From: FEB-25 sp963726315
Lineage (GTDB): Bacteria > Chloroflexota > Anaerolineae > Anaerolineales > UBA4823
Direction: 5' to 3'
Assembly (NCBI GenBank): GCA_963726315.1
Contig: CAVSBZ010000005.1
Location: forward strand, 1,116,001-1,180,000
Length of the DNA: 64,000 nucleotides
Positions within the stretch are counted from its first letter, which is position 1. Every line of letters starts with the position of its first letter. The position numbers and the translations under genes are program-made. This document shows positions 28,288-36,316 of the stretch, one piece after another. The notes beneath the pieces are model-generated. The model saw nothing but the letters and a program-made list of their open reading frames with translations. It was not told the origin of the DNA and did no database searches.

Positions 28288-28490
28288 TTTTATTGTTTAG
28301 ATTATTTGGGTGGGATGCACTATTTTACCTTATCCTGAAAATTATAAGGTCACAAATACAACCTTACCAGCAACGACATACAAATCGATAAATAATTCTT
28401 TGCTCCTGTTTTATTCGGTAAAATCCTGGGGGATGATCATTGAAGGGTTTTTGCCTTCAGATTTCTTTCATGCGTTTTTCATAATAATCC

Positions 28491-28503
28491 GGCATGCTAT
28501 AAT
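28491..28503 (+). promoter_or_regulatory. Extended -10 promoter for a leaderless epimerase transcript
   Basis: A perfect TATAAT (28498-28503) follows a TG one base upstream (TGc), an extended -10 arrangement with no good -35. The ATG lies at 28510, only six bases after the -10, where transcription would start. The mRNA is therefore likely leaderless. Confidence 0.55.
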
Positions 28504-28509
28504 CACGCC

Positions 28510-29451
28510 ATGATTTTAGTGACCGGAGGCACAGGTTTTATCGGCAAGGCGTTAGTCAGGCATCTAACCGAAGCCGGTTACCCTGTACGGCTGCTTATCC
28601 GTCCATCAAAGCAATCACCCGACCTACCCCGCGGTGTGCCGGTGGAAGTCGCGGTCAGCAGTCTGCTCGATACACGCAGCATCCGTTCTGCCATGATGGA
28701 TGTGGATATTGTCTACCACCTGGCTGGAGCGGAGTGGCATGGAGCGCACGCCAGCTTGATGGATGTAGATATCCAGGGCACGCAGACCATTAGCCAGGTT
28801 GCCTTTGATATCGGTGTCTCCCGTTTTTTTTATGTAAGTCACCTGGGGGCTGACCGGGCGTCGGCATACCCCGTGTTGAAAGCCAAAGCGATTGCTGAAG
28901 AGAACATCAGGCGGAGTGGAGTGAACCATACCATCATCCGCTCGGCGCTGGTGTATGGGCTGAACGATCACTTCACCAGCAATCTGGCTCGCCTGTTGAA
29001 TGCTTTGCCGTATTTCTTTTTTTTGCCTGAGGAAGGTGCTACCCTGCTGCAACCGATTTGGGTGGAGGACCTTGTCACTTGCCTGGTGTGGAGTCTGGAC
29101 AACGAGCTCACCATCAACCAAACCTATTCTGTCGGTGGACCCGAATACCTGACTATTACCCATATTGTGCAGTCGGTGCTTGAGCAGATCAAGTTACGCC
29201 GCAGGTTGGTGCACATGTTCCCACCGTATTTACGCGCCATCACCGTGTTAGGTGAATCCATTTTCCCCGGACTTCCCGTGTCGGTATACTGGCTGGACTA
29301 CCTGGCGACCAACCGCACCTGCAGCCTGGACGTGATGAGCAGGGTGTTCAACATCCTGCCCGCCCGCTTCGACCATACCCTGGACCATCTTAAAAATACC
29401 AACTGGCGTACTTCCTTATGGAGCCGGTTGTTCCGCAGAGGCCGTCGCTAA
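28510..29451 (+). CDS. NAD(P)-dependent epimerase/dehydratase-type SDR
   Basis: 313 residues of the extended/atypical SDR family. The nucleotide-binding motif GGTGFIG is at 6-12, followed by VYHLAGAEWHGA and the catalytic region FYVSHLGADRASAYPVLKAK. Here the usual YxxxK appears as a Tyr-Pro-Val-Leu-Lys arrangement. Similarity to NmrA-like and complex-I-NDUFA9-like proteins suggests a role as a sugar or lipid epimerase or as a redox sensor; no substrate is clear. It is followed after 4 bp by a GNAT gene that overlaps an N-acylamino acid racemase gene, so the three form one operon. Confidence 0.85.
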   Translation: MILVTGGTGFIGKALVRHLTEAGYPVRLLIRPSKQSPDLPRGVPVEVAVSSLLDTRSIRSAMMDVDIVYHLAGAEWHGAHASLMDVDIQGTQTISQVAFDIGVSRFFYVSHLGADRASAYPVLKAKAIAEENIRRSGVNHTIIRSALVYGLNDHFTSNLARLLNALPYFFFLPEEGATLLQPIWVEDLVTCLVWSLDNELTINQTYSVGGPEYLTITHIVQSVLEQIKLRRRLVHMFPPYLRAITVLGESIFPGLPVSVYWLDYLATNRTCSLDVMSRVFNILPARFDHTLDHLKNTNWRTSLWSRLFRRGRR

Positions 29452-29455
29452 CCCT

Positions 29456-30331
29456 ATGAAACCCGCCTTCACCATCAAGCTGATTGAAAATATCGACGAA
29501 ATGCACCGCGTGGAGGACCTCCAGCGCCAGGTGTGGCAGGAGGGGAAATCGGAGATCGTGCCCGCCCACCTGATCAACTCTGCGGTTCATAATGGAGGCC
29601 TGCTCCTGGGTGCCTATGTGGAGGAAGAATTAGCTGGATTCGTGTTCGGATTTTCAGGCTTTTACTCCACTCCTGACGGTCCACGGTTAAAGCATTATTC
29701 CAGTATGCTGGGAGTGCGCCCAGAATTTCGCGACCATGGGATGGGGTTCGCACTCAAGCGTGCTCAGTGGCAGATGGTGCGCCACCAGGGCATCGACCGT
29801 ATCACCTGGACATACGACCCCCTTCTCAGCCGCAATGCCTGGCTGAACATCACTCGCCTGGGAGCGGTTTGTAACACCTACCTGCGGGATTTTTATGGCA
29901 AGATGAAGGATGCCCTGAACCAGGGGTTGCCTACCGACCGCTTCGACGTTGATTGGTGGGTGAACTCGCACCGCGTGGACCGACGACTCAGCCGGCGGCG
30001 GCGCGGTGACCTGACCCTGGTTCACTACCTGTCTGGTGGAGCCCAGATGGTGAACCCCGCTGAAATGGACGCATCCAATCTGCCCCATCCAGTGGAAGAT
30101 GCTCCCATCCAGGCTGGTCGGGAGGTGCCCTTTCTGTTGGTTGAGATCCCTGCCGATTTCCAGTCACTTAAAGCAGCTGACATCACGTTGGCGCTCGAGT
30201 GGCGTTTGCACACTCGCACCATATTTGAAACCCTGTTCGCCGCCGGATACCTGGTGACTGATTTCGTCCAGTCAGCTAACCCGCCGATTCGCAGCTACTA
30301 CGTCCTGGTCCATGGAGAAAGCACATTATGA
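29456..30331 (+). CDS. COG3375-type GNAT acyltransferase
   Basis: 291 residues with an N-terminal GNAT fold: LLLGAYVEEELAGFVFGFSG, then the acetyl-CoA-binding stretch SSMLGVRPEFRDHGMGFALK, and a long C-terminal extension. Proteins of this group are often encoded next to N-acylamino acid racemases, as here, where its stop overlaps the next start by 4 bp (ATGA). That context suggests it acylates amino acids, for example with a succinyl group, to supply the racemase. The donor and acceptor are inferred and not visible in sequence. Confidence 0.85.
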   Translation: MKPAFTIKLIENIDEMHRVEDLQRQVWQEGKSEIVPAHLINSAVHNGGLLLGAYVEEELAGFVFGFSGFYSTPDGPRLKHYSSMLGVRPEFRDHGMGFALKRAQWQMVRHQGIDRITWTYDPLLSRNAWLNITRLGAVCNTYLRDFYGKMKDALNQGLPTDRFDVDWWVNSHRVDRRLSRRRRGDLTLVHYLSGGAQMVNPAEMDASNLPHPVEDAPIQAGREVPFLLVEIPADFQSLKAADITLALEWRLHTRTIFETLFAAGYLVTDFVQSANPPIRSYYVLVHGESTL

Positions 30332-31440
30332 AGATCGCCCATATCAACCTGTATCAACTGCGTATGCCATTATTGAGTGCCTTCGAGACCTCCTTCGGGC
30401 GTATCCAAACGCGTGATTGTGTGCTGGTGGAAGCCTTCGCTGATGGTCTGGTGGGGTACGGTGAATGCCCTGCTGACCGTGACCCAGGCTACTCCTATGA
30501 GACCGTCGGCACAGCCTGGCATATCCTTCAGGATTTCCTTATCCCAGCAGTAATAAATAGGGAGATAGCTAATGCCTCCGAGCTTCAGCAGAAGATGGCA
30601 TTCGTGCGCGGTCATCTGATGGCTAAAGCGGGGCTGGAAATGGCTTTGTGGGACTTGCTGGGAAAATCGCAGGGTCACTCCTTATCTCAAATGCTGGGTG
30701 GAGTACACCAGCGTGTGGAGGTGGGAGTCTCGGTAGGGCTACAAGAGTCGCCGGAAAAACTGGTCGAAGTGGTGCAAACCTACCTTGACCTGGGCTATCT
30801 GCGGGTGAAGGTCAAGATCAAGCCAGGGCGCGATGTGGCAGATGCCAATGCGGTGCGCAAGGCGTTCCCCGAGCTGCGTCTGCAGGTGGATGCAAATTCT
30901 GCCTATACCCTGGAGAGTGCCGGAAGCCTGACCCCGTTGGATGACCTGGAGCTCCTGCTGATTGAGCAGCCGCTGGCAGAGGACGATTTGTGGGACCATC
31001 ATCATCTGCAAGTGTGGTTCCACACGCCTATCTGCCTGGATGAAAGCATCACCTCACCCCGCCTCGCCAGGCAGGCGTTGGAGATGAAAGCCTGCCGGGT
31101 GATCAACATTAAAGCCGGTCGGGTGGGAGGTCTCAGCCAGGCGGTGGCGATCCATGACCTTTGCCTGAACCGTGAAGTGCCGGTGTGGTGCGGGGGCATG
31201 CTTGAGACGGGTATAGGAAGAGCTTCCAACCTGGCGCTGGCAGCTTTGCCTGGCTTTACCCTGCCCGGCGATATCTCGGCTACCGACCGCTACTACCAGG
31301 AGGATATTACCCAGGAACGCTTCACCTTGAACCCCGGCAGCACCATCGACGTCCCTACTTCTCCGGGATTGGGGGTGTCCATCGACTCGGCTGCGCTGAA
31401 GCGAGCAACCATCGCCAGGATAAGCTTGCCTGATGCGTGA
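30328..31440 (+). CDS. menC: N-acylamino acid racemase / o-succinylbenzoate synthase-family enzyme
   Basis: 370-residue enolase-superfamily enzyme. The catalytic Lys161/Lys163 lie in the RVKVKIKPGRD segment, metal ligands are Asp188 (DANSAY), Glu213 (IEQPLAEDD) and Asp238 (LDES), and the second base is Lys262 (NIKAGRVGG). The C-terminal GGMLETGIGRASNLALAA and LPGDISATDRYY are typical of the N-succinyl/N-acylamino acid racemase branch that also has OSBS activity. No other menaquinone genes are near. With the upstream GNAT gene, a D-to-L amino acid interconversion role is more likely than menaquinone synthesis. Symbol is by family. Confidence 0.87.
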   Translation: MKIAHINLYQLRMPLLSAFETSFGRIQTRDCVLVEAFADGLVGYGECPADRDPGYSYETVGTAWHILQDFLIPAVINREIANASELQQKMAFVRGHLMAKAGLEMALWDLLGKSQGHSLSQMLGGVHQRVEVGVSVGLQESPEKLVEVVQTYLDLGYLRVKVKIKPGRDVADANAVRKAFPELRLQVDANSAYTLESAGSLTPLDDLELLLIEQPLAEDDLWDHHHLQVWFHTPICLDESITSPRLARQALEMKACRVINIKAGRVGGLSQAVAIHDLCLNREVPVWCGGMLETGIGRASNLALAALPGFTLPGDISATDRYYQEDITQERFTLNPGSTIDVPTSPGLGVSIDSAALKRATIARISLPDA

Positions 31441-31456
31441 CCAGTTTGACTCAATT

Positions 31457-31483
31457 ATCCCGCCTCGAGCGGGATTTCTATTT
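31457..31483 (+). terminator. Rho-independent terminator after the racemase gene
   Basis: ATCCCGC (31457-31463) pairs with GCGGGAT (31469-31475) around CTCGA, followed by TTCTATTT. It separates the racemase operon from the cyclase-family gene. Confidence 0.7.
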
Positions 31484-31559
31484 AAAAAAACTCAGTATGA
31501 AAAAAGTTGCATTATTTTTCACTCTATTCTATACTTTTTGTGTAAACAGGAGGTAGCCG

Positions 31560-32192
31560 ATGCGGACATATGATATTACCCTCACGATTACTCCTCAATC
31601 CATCGTGTGGCCGGGTGATCCACCCGTCAGGATAAATCAGACCAGTAGTATCGCTTTGGGGGATAACGCGAATGTGTCAGAGATCAGTATGAGCTGCCAT
31701 ACCGGCACGCATGTGGACGCCCCGGACCACTTCCTCAACAACGGCATCACGGTGGAAGACCTTTCGCTCGACCTGTTGGTAGGCAGGGCGTATGTGCTCA
31801 ACCTGCCGGACGTGAGTACGATCACCGCCTCCGTGCTGATGCAGGCGGATATTCCTCCCCGCACCCGCCGTTTATTGTTCAAGACGCGCAATTCTCAGCT
31901 ATGGGCGAATGGAAATAAGGAATTCCAGACGGATTTCGTCGGTCTGAGCGTTGATGCTGCCGAACTACTGGTGGACCGCAACGTCAAGCTGGTGGGAATC
32001 GACTACCTTTCCATCGCTCCATATAAAATGAGCTCACCGGTGCATTCCATCCTGCTTGGGGCAGGAGTGGTGGTGATTGAAGGCTTGGATCTTTCAAAGG
32101 TGTCGCAGGGCAGGTATACGCTGCACTGCCTGCCATTGAAGCTTGGGGGTGTGGAGGGAGCACCCACGCGTGCCATCTTGGTGGGAGTGTGA
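31560..32192 (+). CDS. Cyclase-family metal-dependent hydrolase (kynurenine formamidase-like)
   Basis: 210 residues. The family metal motif is HTGTHVDAPDHF, with His47, His51, Asp53 and His57. The C-terminal part contains VGIDYLSIAPYKMSSPVHSILL, also typical. Known members hydrolyse amides or lactam-like bonds such as N-formylkynurenine or isatin; no tryptophan-degradation gene lies nearby, so the substrate is open. AGGAGG sits 6 bases before the ATG. It is a single-gene unit between two terminators, although just downstream of the racemase operon. Confidence 0.92.
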   Translation: MRTYDITLTITPQSIVWPGDPPVRINQTSSIALGDNANVSEISMSCHTGTHVDAPDHFLNNGITVEDLSLDLLVGRAYVLNLPDVSTITASVLMQADIPPRTRRLLFKTRNSQLWANGNKEFQTDFVGLSVDAAELLVDRNVKLVGIDYLSIAPYKMSSPVHSILLGAGVVVIEGLDLSKVSQGRYTLHCLPLKLGGVEGAPTRAILVGV

Positions 32193-32216
32193 GGTAATAA
32201 TTCTTATTGATTCCCA

Positions 32217-32250
32217 GTAGGGGCGGATCGCCATCCGCCCCTACTTTTTT
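32217..32250 (+). terminator. Strong Rho-independent terminator after the cyclase-family gene
   Basis: GTAGGGGCGGAT (32217-32228) pairs perfectly with ATCCGCCCCTAC (32233-32244), followed by six T. The GTAGGGGCG...CGCCCCTAC core also resembles a short palindromic repeat common in bacterial intergenic DNA, so it may be a repeat copy in use as a terminator. Confidence 0.9.
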
Positions 32251-32286
32251 CTCCGAGGTTGCCAAAACTGACGGCTAAATAAGTTT

Positions 32287-32336
32287 AGACCTCACAGGTT
32301 TCTAAAACCTGTCAGGTCTGCTAACCTGTCAGGTCT
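32287..32336. repeat. 33-bp palindromic repeat plus a half copy (copy 1)
   Basis: AGACCTCACAGGTTT (32287-32301) pairs with the right arm ending AACCTGTCAGGTCT at 32319, around a three-base centre. A further half copy, AACCTGTCAGGTCT, lies at 32323-32336. The same unit recurs at 32961 and 33043, on the other side of the PEBP gene. Confidence 0.85.
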
Positions 32337-32399
32337 GCCAAGCATACCCTTGAATTTGGAGGTGAATTGGAATATAGTACAGCCAGAGGTTGGAAAGGC

Positions 32400-32954
32400 A
32401 TGAAGAAGATCATCATCCGGTGGGACTGGTTGATAGGACTGGGGGTGTTGTTAATCCTGGCAGGATGTATGGGCCAGGGGAGAACTGATACAGTAGAAGG
32501 AGGCAGTGAGATGAGCATACAAATCACGAGCAGCGCGTTCACTGAGGGTGGGACGATCCCGCGCATCTACACCTGTGATGACCAGAACGTTTCACCACCT
32601 CTGGCGTGGACGGGCGTGCCCACCAACACAATCAGCCTGGCGCTGGTCATGGACGACCCAGACGCATCCTCGGGCTCCTGGGTGCATTGGGTGCTGTATA
32701 ACCTGCCGCCTGCGCAGAACAGCCTGGAGCAGGGCAAATCTGGTGGTGGTACGCAGGGGAAGAATGACTTTGGCAAAATCAGCTATGGAGGTCCGTGCCC
32801 ACCGCGTGGCTCGAACCACCACTATTATATAAAAATCTATGCGCTGGACAGCAGGCTTGACTTGAAGGAAGGGGCGAGCAAGGCGCAGGTGGAGACTGCG
32901 ATGAGGGGGCACATACTGGCGCAGGGTCAGCTGATGGGGAGGTACTCTAGGTAA
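32400..32954 (+). CDS. YbhB/YbcL-type (PEBP) lipoprotein
   Basis: 184 residues. A lipoprotein signal (RWDWLIGLGVLLILAGC) gives Cys23, followed by a phosphatidylethanolamine-binding-protein fold with the pocket motifs LVMDDPDAS, SWVHWVLYNLP and GGPCPPRGSNHHYYIKIYAL. Bacterial members are usually periplasmic or lipidated and of unknown ligand. GGAAAGG before ATG 32400 decides the start; a longer frame begins at a TTG at 32367. It is bracketed by copies of a 33-bp palindrome that could end its transcript. Confidence 0.92.
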   Translation: MKKIIIRWDWLIGLGVLLILAGCMGQGRTDTVEGGSEMSIQITSSAFTEGGTIPRIYTCDDQNVSPPLAWTGVPTNTISLALVMDDPDASSGSWVHWVLYNLPPAQNSLEQGKSGGGTQGKNDFGKISYGGPCPPRGSNHHYYIKIYALDSRLDLKEGASKAQVETAMRGHILAQGQLMGRYSR

Positions 32955-32960
32955 TTAATT

Positions 32961-32993
32961 AGACCTCACAGGTTTCTAAAACCTGTGAGGTCT
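32961..32993. repeat. 33-bp palindromic repeat (copy 2)
   Basis: AGACCTCACAGGTTT at 32961-32975 pairs with AAACCTGTGAGGTCT at 32979-32993; both arms are fully complementary. It begins 6 bp after the PEBP gene and could terminate it. Confidence 0.88.
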
Positions 32994-33007
32994 TGGTAAT
33001 GTAAAAA

Positions 33008-33075
33008 AGACAGCAGGATTTCAAAACCTGACATCAAAAAATAGACCTGACAGGATTTCAAAACCTGTCAGGTCT
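33008..33075. repeat. Degenerate and intact palindromic repeats (copies 3 and 4)
   Basis: A degraded unit lies at 33008-33034 (GACAGCAGGATTT...AAACCTGACATC). An intact one lies at 33043-33075, where AGACCTGACAGG pairs with CCTGTCAGGTCT. The latter ends 25 bp from the fabL stop and could serve as the terminator for the minus-strand fabL transcript. Confidence 0.82.
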
Positions 33076-33100
33076 CGATTTGTATAATCTCTGCTATTTG

Positions 33101-33889
33101 TCAGGCAGGCGCGTATTTATCCATCCCCGGGGCAAGCAAGGCAGCACCACCGTCGACAGTGATCACCTGACCACGGATCATGCTAGCGGCCGGCGAGCAC
33201 AGGAAGGCTACCACTTCAGCCACGTCCTGCGGGGTGACCAGCCTGCCAGCGGGGGTGATGGCCGCGGCTTTCTCAGCGATGTGAACATTGGTTCGCACCA
33301 TCTCGAAGTGCTGCAGCGCATCAGTCAGCACCATACCGGGAGAGATGGCATTAACGACGATATTCTTGGAGGCTAATTCAACCGCCAGGTAACGTGTGAT
33401 GGCTTCAATTGCGGCTTTGCTGGCACCCACCACCACGTAATCAGGCAGCACTCGCCTTGCCCCCGGGCTGGAGATGGTGACAATCGAACCCCCGCCCCGT
33501 TTTTCCATCAGAGGGGCAACCCGCTGGGCTGCGAACAGCAGGGAACGGGCATTGATATTCATGGTCCAATCCCAGCCTTTGACCCGCTGTTCCATCACCG
33601 GGCGGTTGTATCCCGAGGCAGCGTTGTGAATGAAGATATCCAACCCGCCAAATTCCTGATCAACCTCTTCGAACAGGCGGTCAATCTCGTCCAGCTCACC
33701 CATATTGGCTTTGACCAGCAGGGCTTTGCGACCAAGCTGGCGGATGCGCTCAACTGTCTCGTCTGCTGGCTGGTGGTTGCGGAAGTAGTTGACCACTACA
33801 TCTGCACCCAGGGAGGCGAAATGCAGGGCGATGGCAGAGCCAATACCCCGCCCCGACCCACTGACCAGGACAACCTTATCGGTGAACAT
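33101..33889 (-). CDS. fabL: Enoyl-ACP reductase III (FabL-type SDR)
   Basis: 262 residues, strongly like Bacillus FabL, the NADPH-dependent enoyl-ACP reductase of fatty-acid synthesis. Seen: the cofactor loop SGSGRGIGS, KANMGELDEIDRLFEEVDQ, NAASGYNRPVMEQ, WDWTMNINARSLLFAAQ, and the catalytic Tyr151-x6-Lys158 (YVVVGASK). This spacing is that of enoyl reductases, while ordinary SDRs have Tyr-x3-Lys. The start overlaps the DPM1-type gene by 14 bp. No other fab genes are in the window. A general SDR role is the alternative, but the spacing argues against it. Confidence 0.82.
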   Translation of the reverse strand: MFTDKVVLVSGSGRGIGSAIALHFASLGADVVVNYFRNHQPADETVERIRQLGRKALLVKANMGELDEIDRLFEEVDQEFGGLDIFIHNAASGYNRPVMEQRVKGWDWTMNINARSLLFAAQRVAPLMEKRGGGSIVTISSPGARRVLPDYVVVGASKAAIEAITRYLAVELASKNIVVNAISPGMVLTDALQHFEMVRTNVHIAEKAAAITPAGRLVTPQDVAEVVAFLCSPAASMIRGQVITVDGGAALLAPGMDKYAPA

Positions 33890-34625
33890 GATTGTTGGAT
33901 GGCTTGATATTACGGTAACTGGAACGCAGCTCGATTACTCTTAAGGCTGCCTCGATCTTGACATTCGCGTCCATTTTGCTCTCCCCGATGCGTCTTTCTT
34001 GGAAGTGGATGGGGATTTCCTTGATACGCAAGCCCATTTTTTCTGCCAGGTAACACATTTCCACCTGGAAAATATAACCTGTCGAGCGGATGCGCTCCAG
34101 GTCAATGCGCTTCAATGCATCGATCGTCCAACACTTGAAGCCGGCGGTGGCATCCCGAGTGTGGGTTCCCAGGATGAGGCGGACCCACACCGAGTTAGCC
34201 CACCAGCTGAGCAGGCGGCGGTACCAGGGCCACTCGACGTCCAGCCCTCCACCCTGGATATAACGCGAGCCCACGACGACATCATATTCGGGAATCAAGG
34301 TGAGCATCTGGGATACATACTCGGGCGGGTGAGAGAAATCGGCGTCCATATGAATGATATAAGCATAACCTTGCTCAATCGCCCATTTGAACCCCTGGAT
34401 GTAAGCAGTACCGAGGCCGAGCTTACCTGAGCGGTGTATCACGTGGAACCTGCCAGGGTGATCCATCACCAACCCGTCAGCCACTTGCCCGGTGCCATCG
34501 GGAGAAGCATCATCGACATCCAGAATTTCAAGTCCATCAATTTTCAAGTTGAATAGAGCAGAAGTGATTTCTGGCAGGTTAGCGGCTTCGTTATAAGTTG
34601 GGATGACGACCAGGGCATACGGCAT
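33876..34625 (-). CDS. DPM1-type polyprenol-phosphate mannosyl/glucosyltransferase
   Basis: 249-residue family-2 glycosyltransferase without membrane helices, the short DPM1 form. Seen: VVIPTYNEAANLPEI, VDDASPDGTGQVAD, GKLGLGTAYIQGFKWA, and the metal-binding DAD (residues 94-96) in MDADFSHPPEY. The C-terminal ERRIGESKMD is also conserved. It transfers a hexose from a nucleotide sugar to polyprenyl phosphate at the membrane, supplying lipid-linked sugar for glycosylation. It lies 9 bp after mazG and overlaps fabL. Confidence 0.93.
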   Translation of the reverse strand: MPYALVVIPTYNEAANLPEITSALFNLKIDGLEILDVDDASPDGTGQVADGLVMDHPGRFHVIHRSGKLGLGTAYIQGFKWAIEQGYAYIIHMDADFSHPPEYVSQMLTLIPEYDVVVGSRYIQGGGLDVEWPWYRRLLSWWANSVWVRLILGTHTRDATAGFKCWTIDALKRIDLERIRSTGYIFQVEMCYLAEKMGLRIKEIPIHFQERRIGESKMDANVKIEAALRVIELRSSYRNIKPSNNHVHR

Positions 34626-34634
34626 GGGACTATT

Positions 34635-36098
34635 TTACAACTTTTTTGCTTCCTGCCACAAGCTTTCCATCTCATCCAAAGAAAGGTCGCTCAGCGGTCT
34701 ACCCTGTTGCCGAGCGGTCTGCTCGATGTGGGCAAAGCGTTTGCGGAAGCGTGTACTGGTCTCACGCAGAGCAGATTCGGCGTCAATATCATAGTGGCGT
34801 GCCAGGTTTACCACTGCAAATAGCAGGTCACCGAGTTCGTCTGAACGTGAAGCAATGTCGTCGGCATGCAAAAGCTCCTGGCATTCCTCATTAATCTTAT
34901 CCACCACGCCGCGTGTGTTCGGCCAGTCAAAACCCACCCGAGCAGCGCGCCCCTGGATCTCTTCCGCTTGAGCAAGGGCTGGAAGAGCAGTTTCGACCCC
35001 ATCGAGGAGACCTTTTTCGGAACCGCCGTTCTCCTTCTTTAGCTCGTCACGTTCGGCAGCCTTCAATTTTTCCCAGTTCTGGAGTACATTTTGAACCCCA
35101 TCCACCTTCACGTTTCCAAATACATGCGGGTGTCGGCGGATGATCTTATCGTAGATGCTTTTGATCACCTGATTAATATTGAACTCGCCGTACTCATTAG
35201 CGATTTGGGCATGCAGCGTGATCTGGAGCAGCAAGTCACCAAACTCTTCGCGCATATGCGCCGGGTCATCTGCGTCCAACGCCGCCAGGGCTTCGTAGGT
35301 CTCCTCGAGCAGGTTAGTTCGCAGGGTCTGGTGATTCTGTTCACGGTCCCACGGGCAGCCATTGGGGGCACGCAGGTGGGCAATGATCTCCTGGAATGCC
35401 TCGTATGAGCTGCCCCTGTCCAGTGGGGGCAGGTAGAGTGAGGTCAATAACCCGATGGATTGGCTCTGGTCGATGGCAAAGAGTGGTAGATCTTCCACGA
35501 CCATTTGCGGGGTACCAGCTGCGTGGACCAGGCGAACAGGATGTTCATCCGGGTATGTTTCCATCAGGGTCAGCTTGACGTCGCTTGCCACTTCTCTCGA
35601 ATAAAGCTGGGCGATGAGGGCGGGGGCGTCAGGAGGAAAGGGGGGAACATGGGCGGTAGCAAGCTCAAGGGCATCCACGATTGCCAGGTGGGGCAGGGGG
35701 TCAACACCCAGGGCAGTCAGGGTGGGCTCGATGAAGCTCAATCCCTCGACAACCTGGACGGGGAGACCTTCCAGGCGGGCACGGCGGGCAATCTCGGGGC
35801 AGGTAGCTTCAGCCACAAAGGGGTGACCCGGCACGGCATACAACACACCCTGAGGTCGCCTGCCTAGCTCGAGCACCTGGTCGATTATATGCGCATAGAC
35901 ATCATCGAAGGAAGGGAGCTCATCGTAAAGCTCATCGAATGAATGGATCTCGATTGAATCCGGGAAGCTGGCGACGGTGGGGTGCTGGTCAGTACGTAAG
36001 TAGATCTCAGCTGATGATTCAATGATTTTTGATGCTTGCTGAGTGAGCAGGGAAGCATCACCAGGGCCGAGTCCAAGCAGGATGATTTTAGGCGCCAT
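34635..36098 (-). CDS. mazG: MazG nucleotide pyrophosphohydrolase fused to a TP-methylase domain (YabN type)
   Basis: 487 residues. Residues 1-210 are a tetrapyrrole-methylase-like domain (IILLGLGPGDASLLTQQA, VPGHPFVAEAT), as in B. subtilis YabN. The C-terminal half is MazG: NGCPWDREQNHQTLRTNLLE with EETYEAL, then EEFGDLLLQITLHAQIA with metal-binding Glu/Asp, and a second MazG-like unit with DELGDLLFAVVNLARHY. The hydrolase part clears non-canonical NTPs; the methylase part has no proven role. It is the first gene of a minus-strand run with dpm1 and fabL, after the rpsI terminator. Confidence 0.95.
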   Translation of the reverse strand: MAPKIILLGLGPGDASLLTQQASKIIESSAEIYLRTDQHPTVASFPDSIEIHSFDELYDELPSFDDVYAHIIDQVLELGRRPQGVLYAVPGHPFVAEATCPEIARRARLEGLPVQVVEGLSFIEPTLTALGVDPLPHLAIVDALELATAHVPPFPPDAPALIAQLYSREVASDVKLTLMETYPDEHPVRLVHAAGTPQMVVEDLPLFAIDQSQSIGLLTSLYLPPLDRGSSYEAFQEIIAHLRAPNGCPWDREQNHQTLRTNLLEETYEALAALDADDPAHMREEFGDLLLQITLHAQIANEYGEFNINQVIKSIYDKIIRRHPHVFGNVKVDGVQNVLQNWEKLKAAERDELKKENGGSEKGLLDGVETALPALAQAEEIQGRAARVGFDWPNTRGVVDKINEECQELLHADDIASRSDELGDLLFAVVNLARHYDIDAESALRETSTRFRKRFAHIEQTARQQGRPLSDLSLDEMESLWQEAKKL

Positions 36099-36167
36099 AT
36101 GACCTCTGATTTATTGAATTGGCCGTTTCTTATATCCAGATAATCGACTTTTTTCTAACGGTCAGAT

Positions 36168-36218
36168 AAAAAAGTAATGCGTAAAACGAAGCCGTGGAGC
36201 CACGTTTTTACGCATTAC
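36168..36218 (-). terminator. Rho-independent terminator of the ribosomal-protein block
   Basis: Read on the minus strand, a 15-bp stem (GTAATGCGTAAAAACG with CGTTTTACGCATTAC, one bulged base) is followed by six T (36173-36168). It sits about 100 bp after the rpsI stop and closes the 25-kb block. Confidence 0.92.
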
Positions 36219-36316
36219 CGTCGGTTCAAATATATAAGGTTTGTGTACGTAATTGCCTTGCGGATGCGCACGAGATGGGGTTTCTTGCGTTCCGCATTAC
36301 CAATAGGATCAAAGAT

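Noticed and set aside
28310..28513. 67-residue plus-strand frame before the epimerase gene
   Set aside because: Overlaps the promoter and start of the epimerase gene, has no homology and covers the divergent promoter region.
32287..33075. CRISPR array
   Set aside because: Repeats are palindromic, irregularly spaced and flank a gene; no regular spacers.
33101..33889. 3-oxoacyl-ACP reductase (FabG)
   Set aside because: Tyr-x6-Lys spacing at 151/158 and the NAASG region match FabL, not FabG, which has Tyr-x3-Lys.
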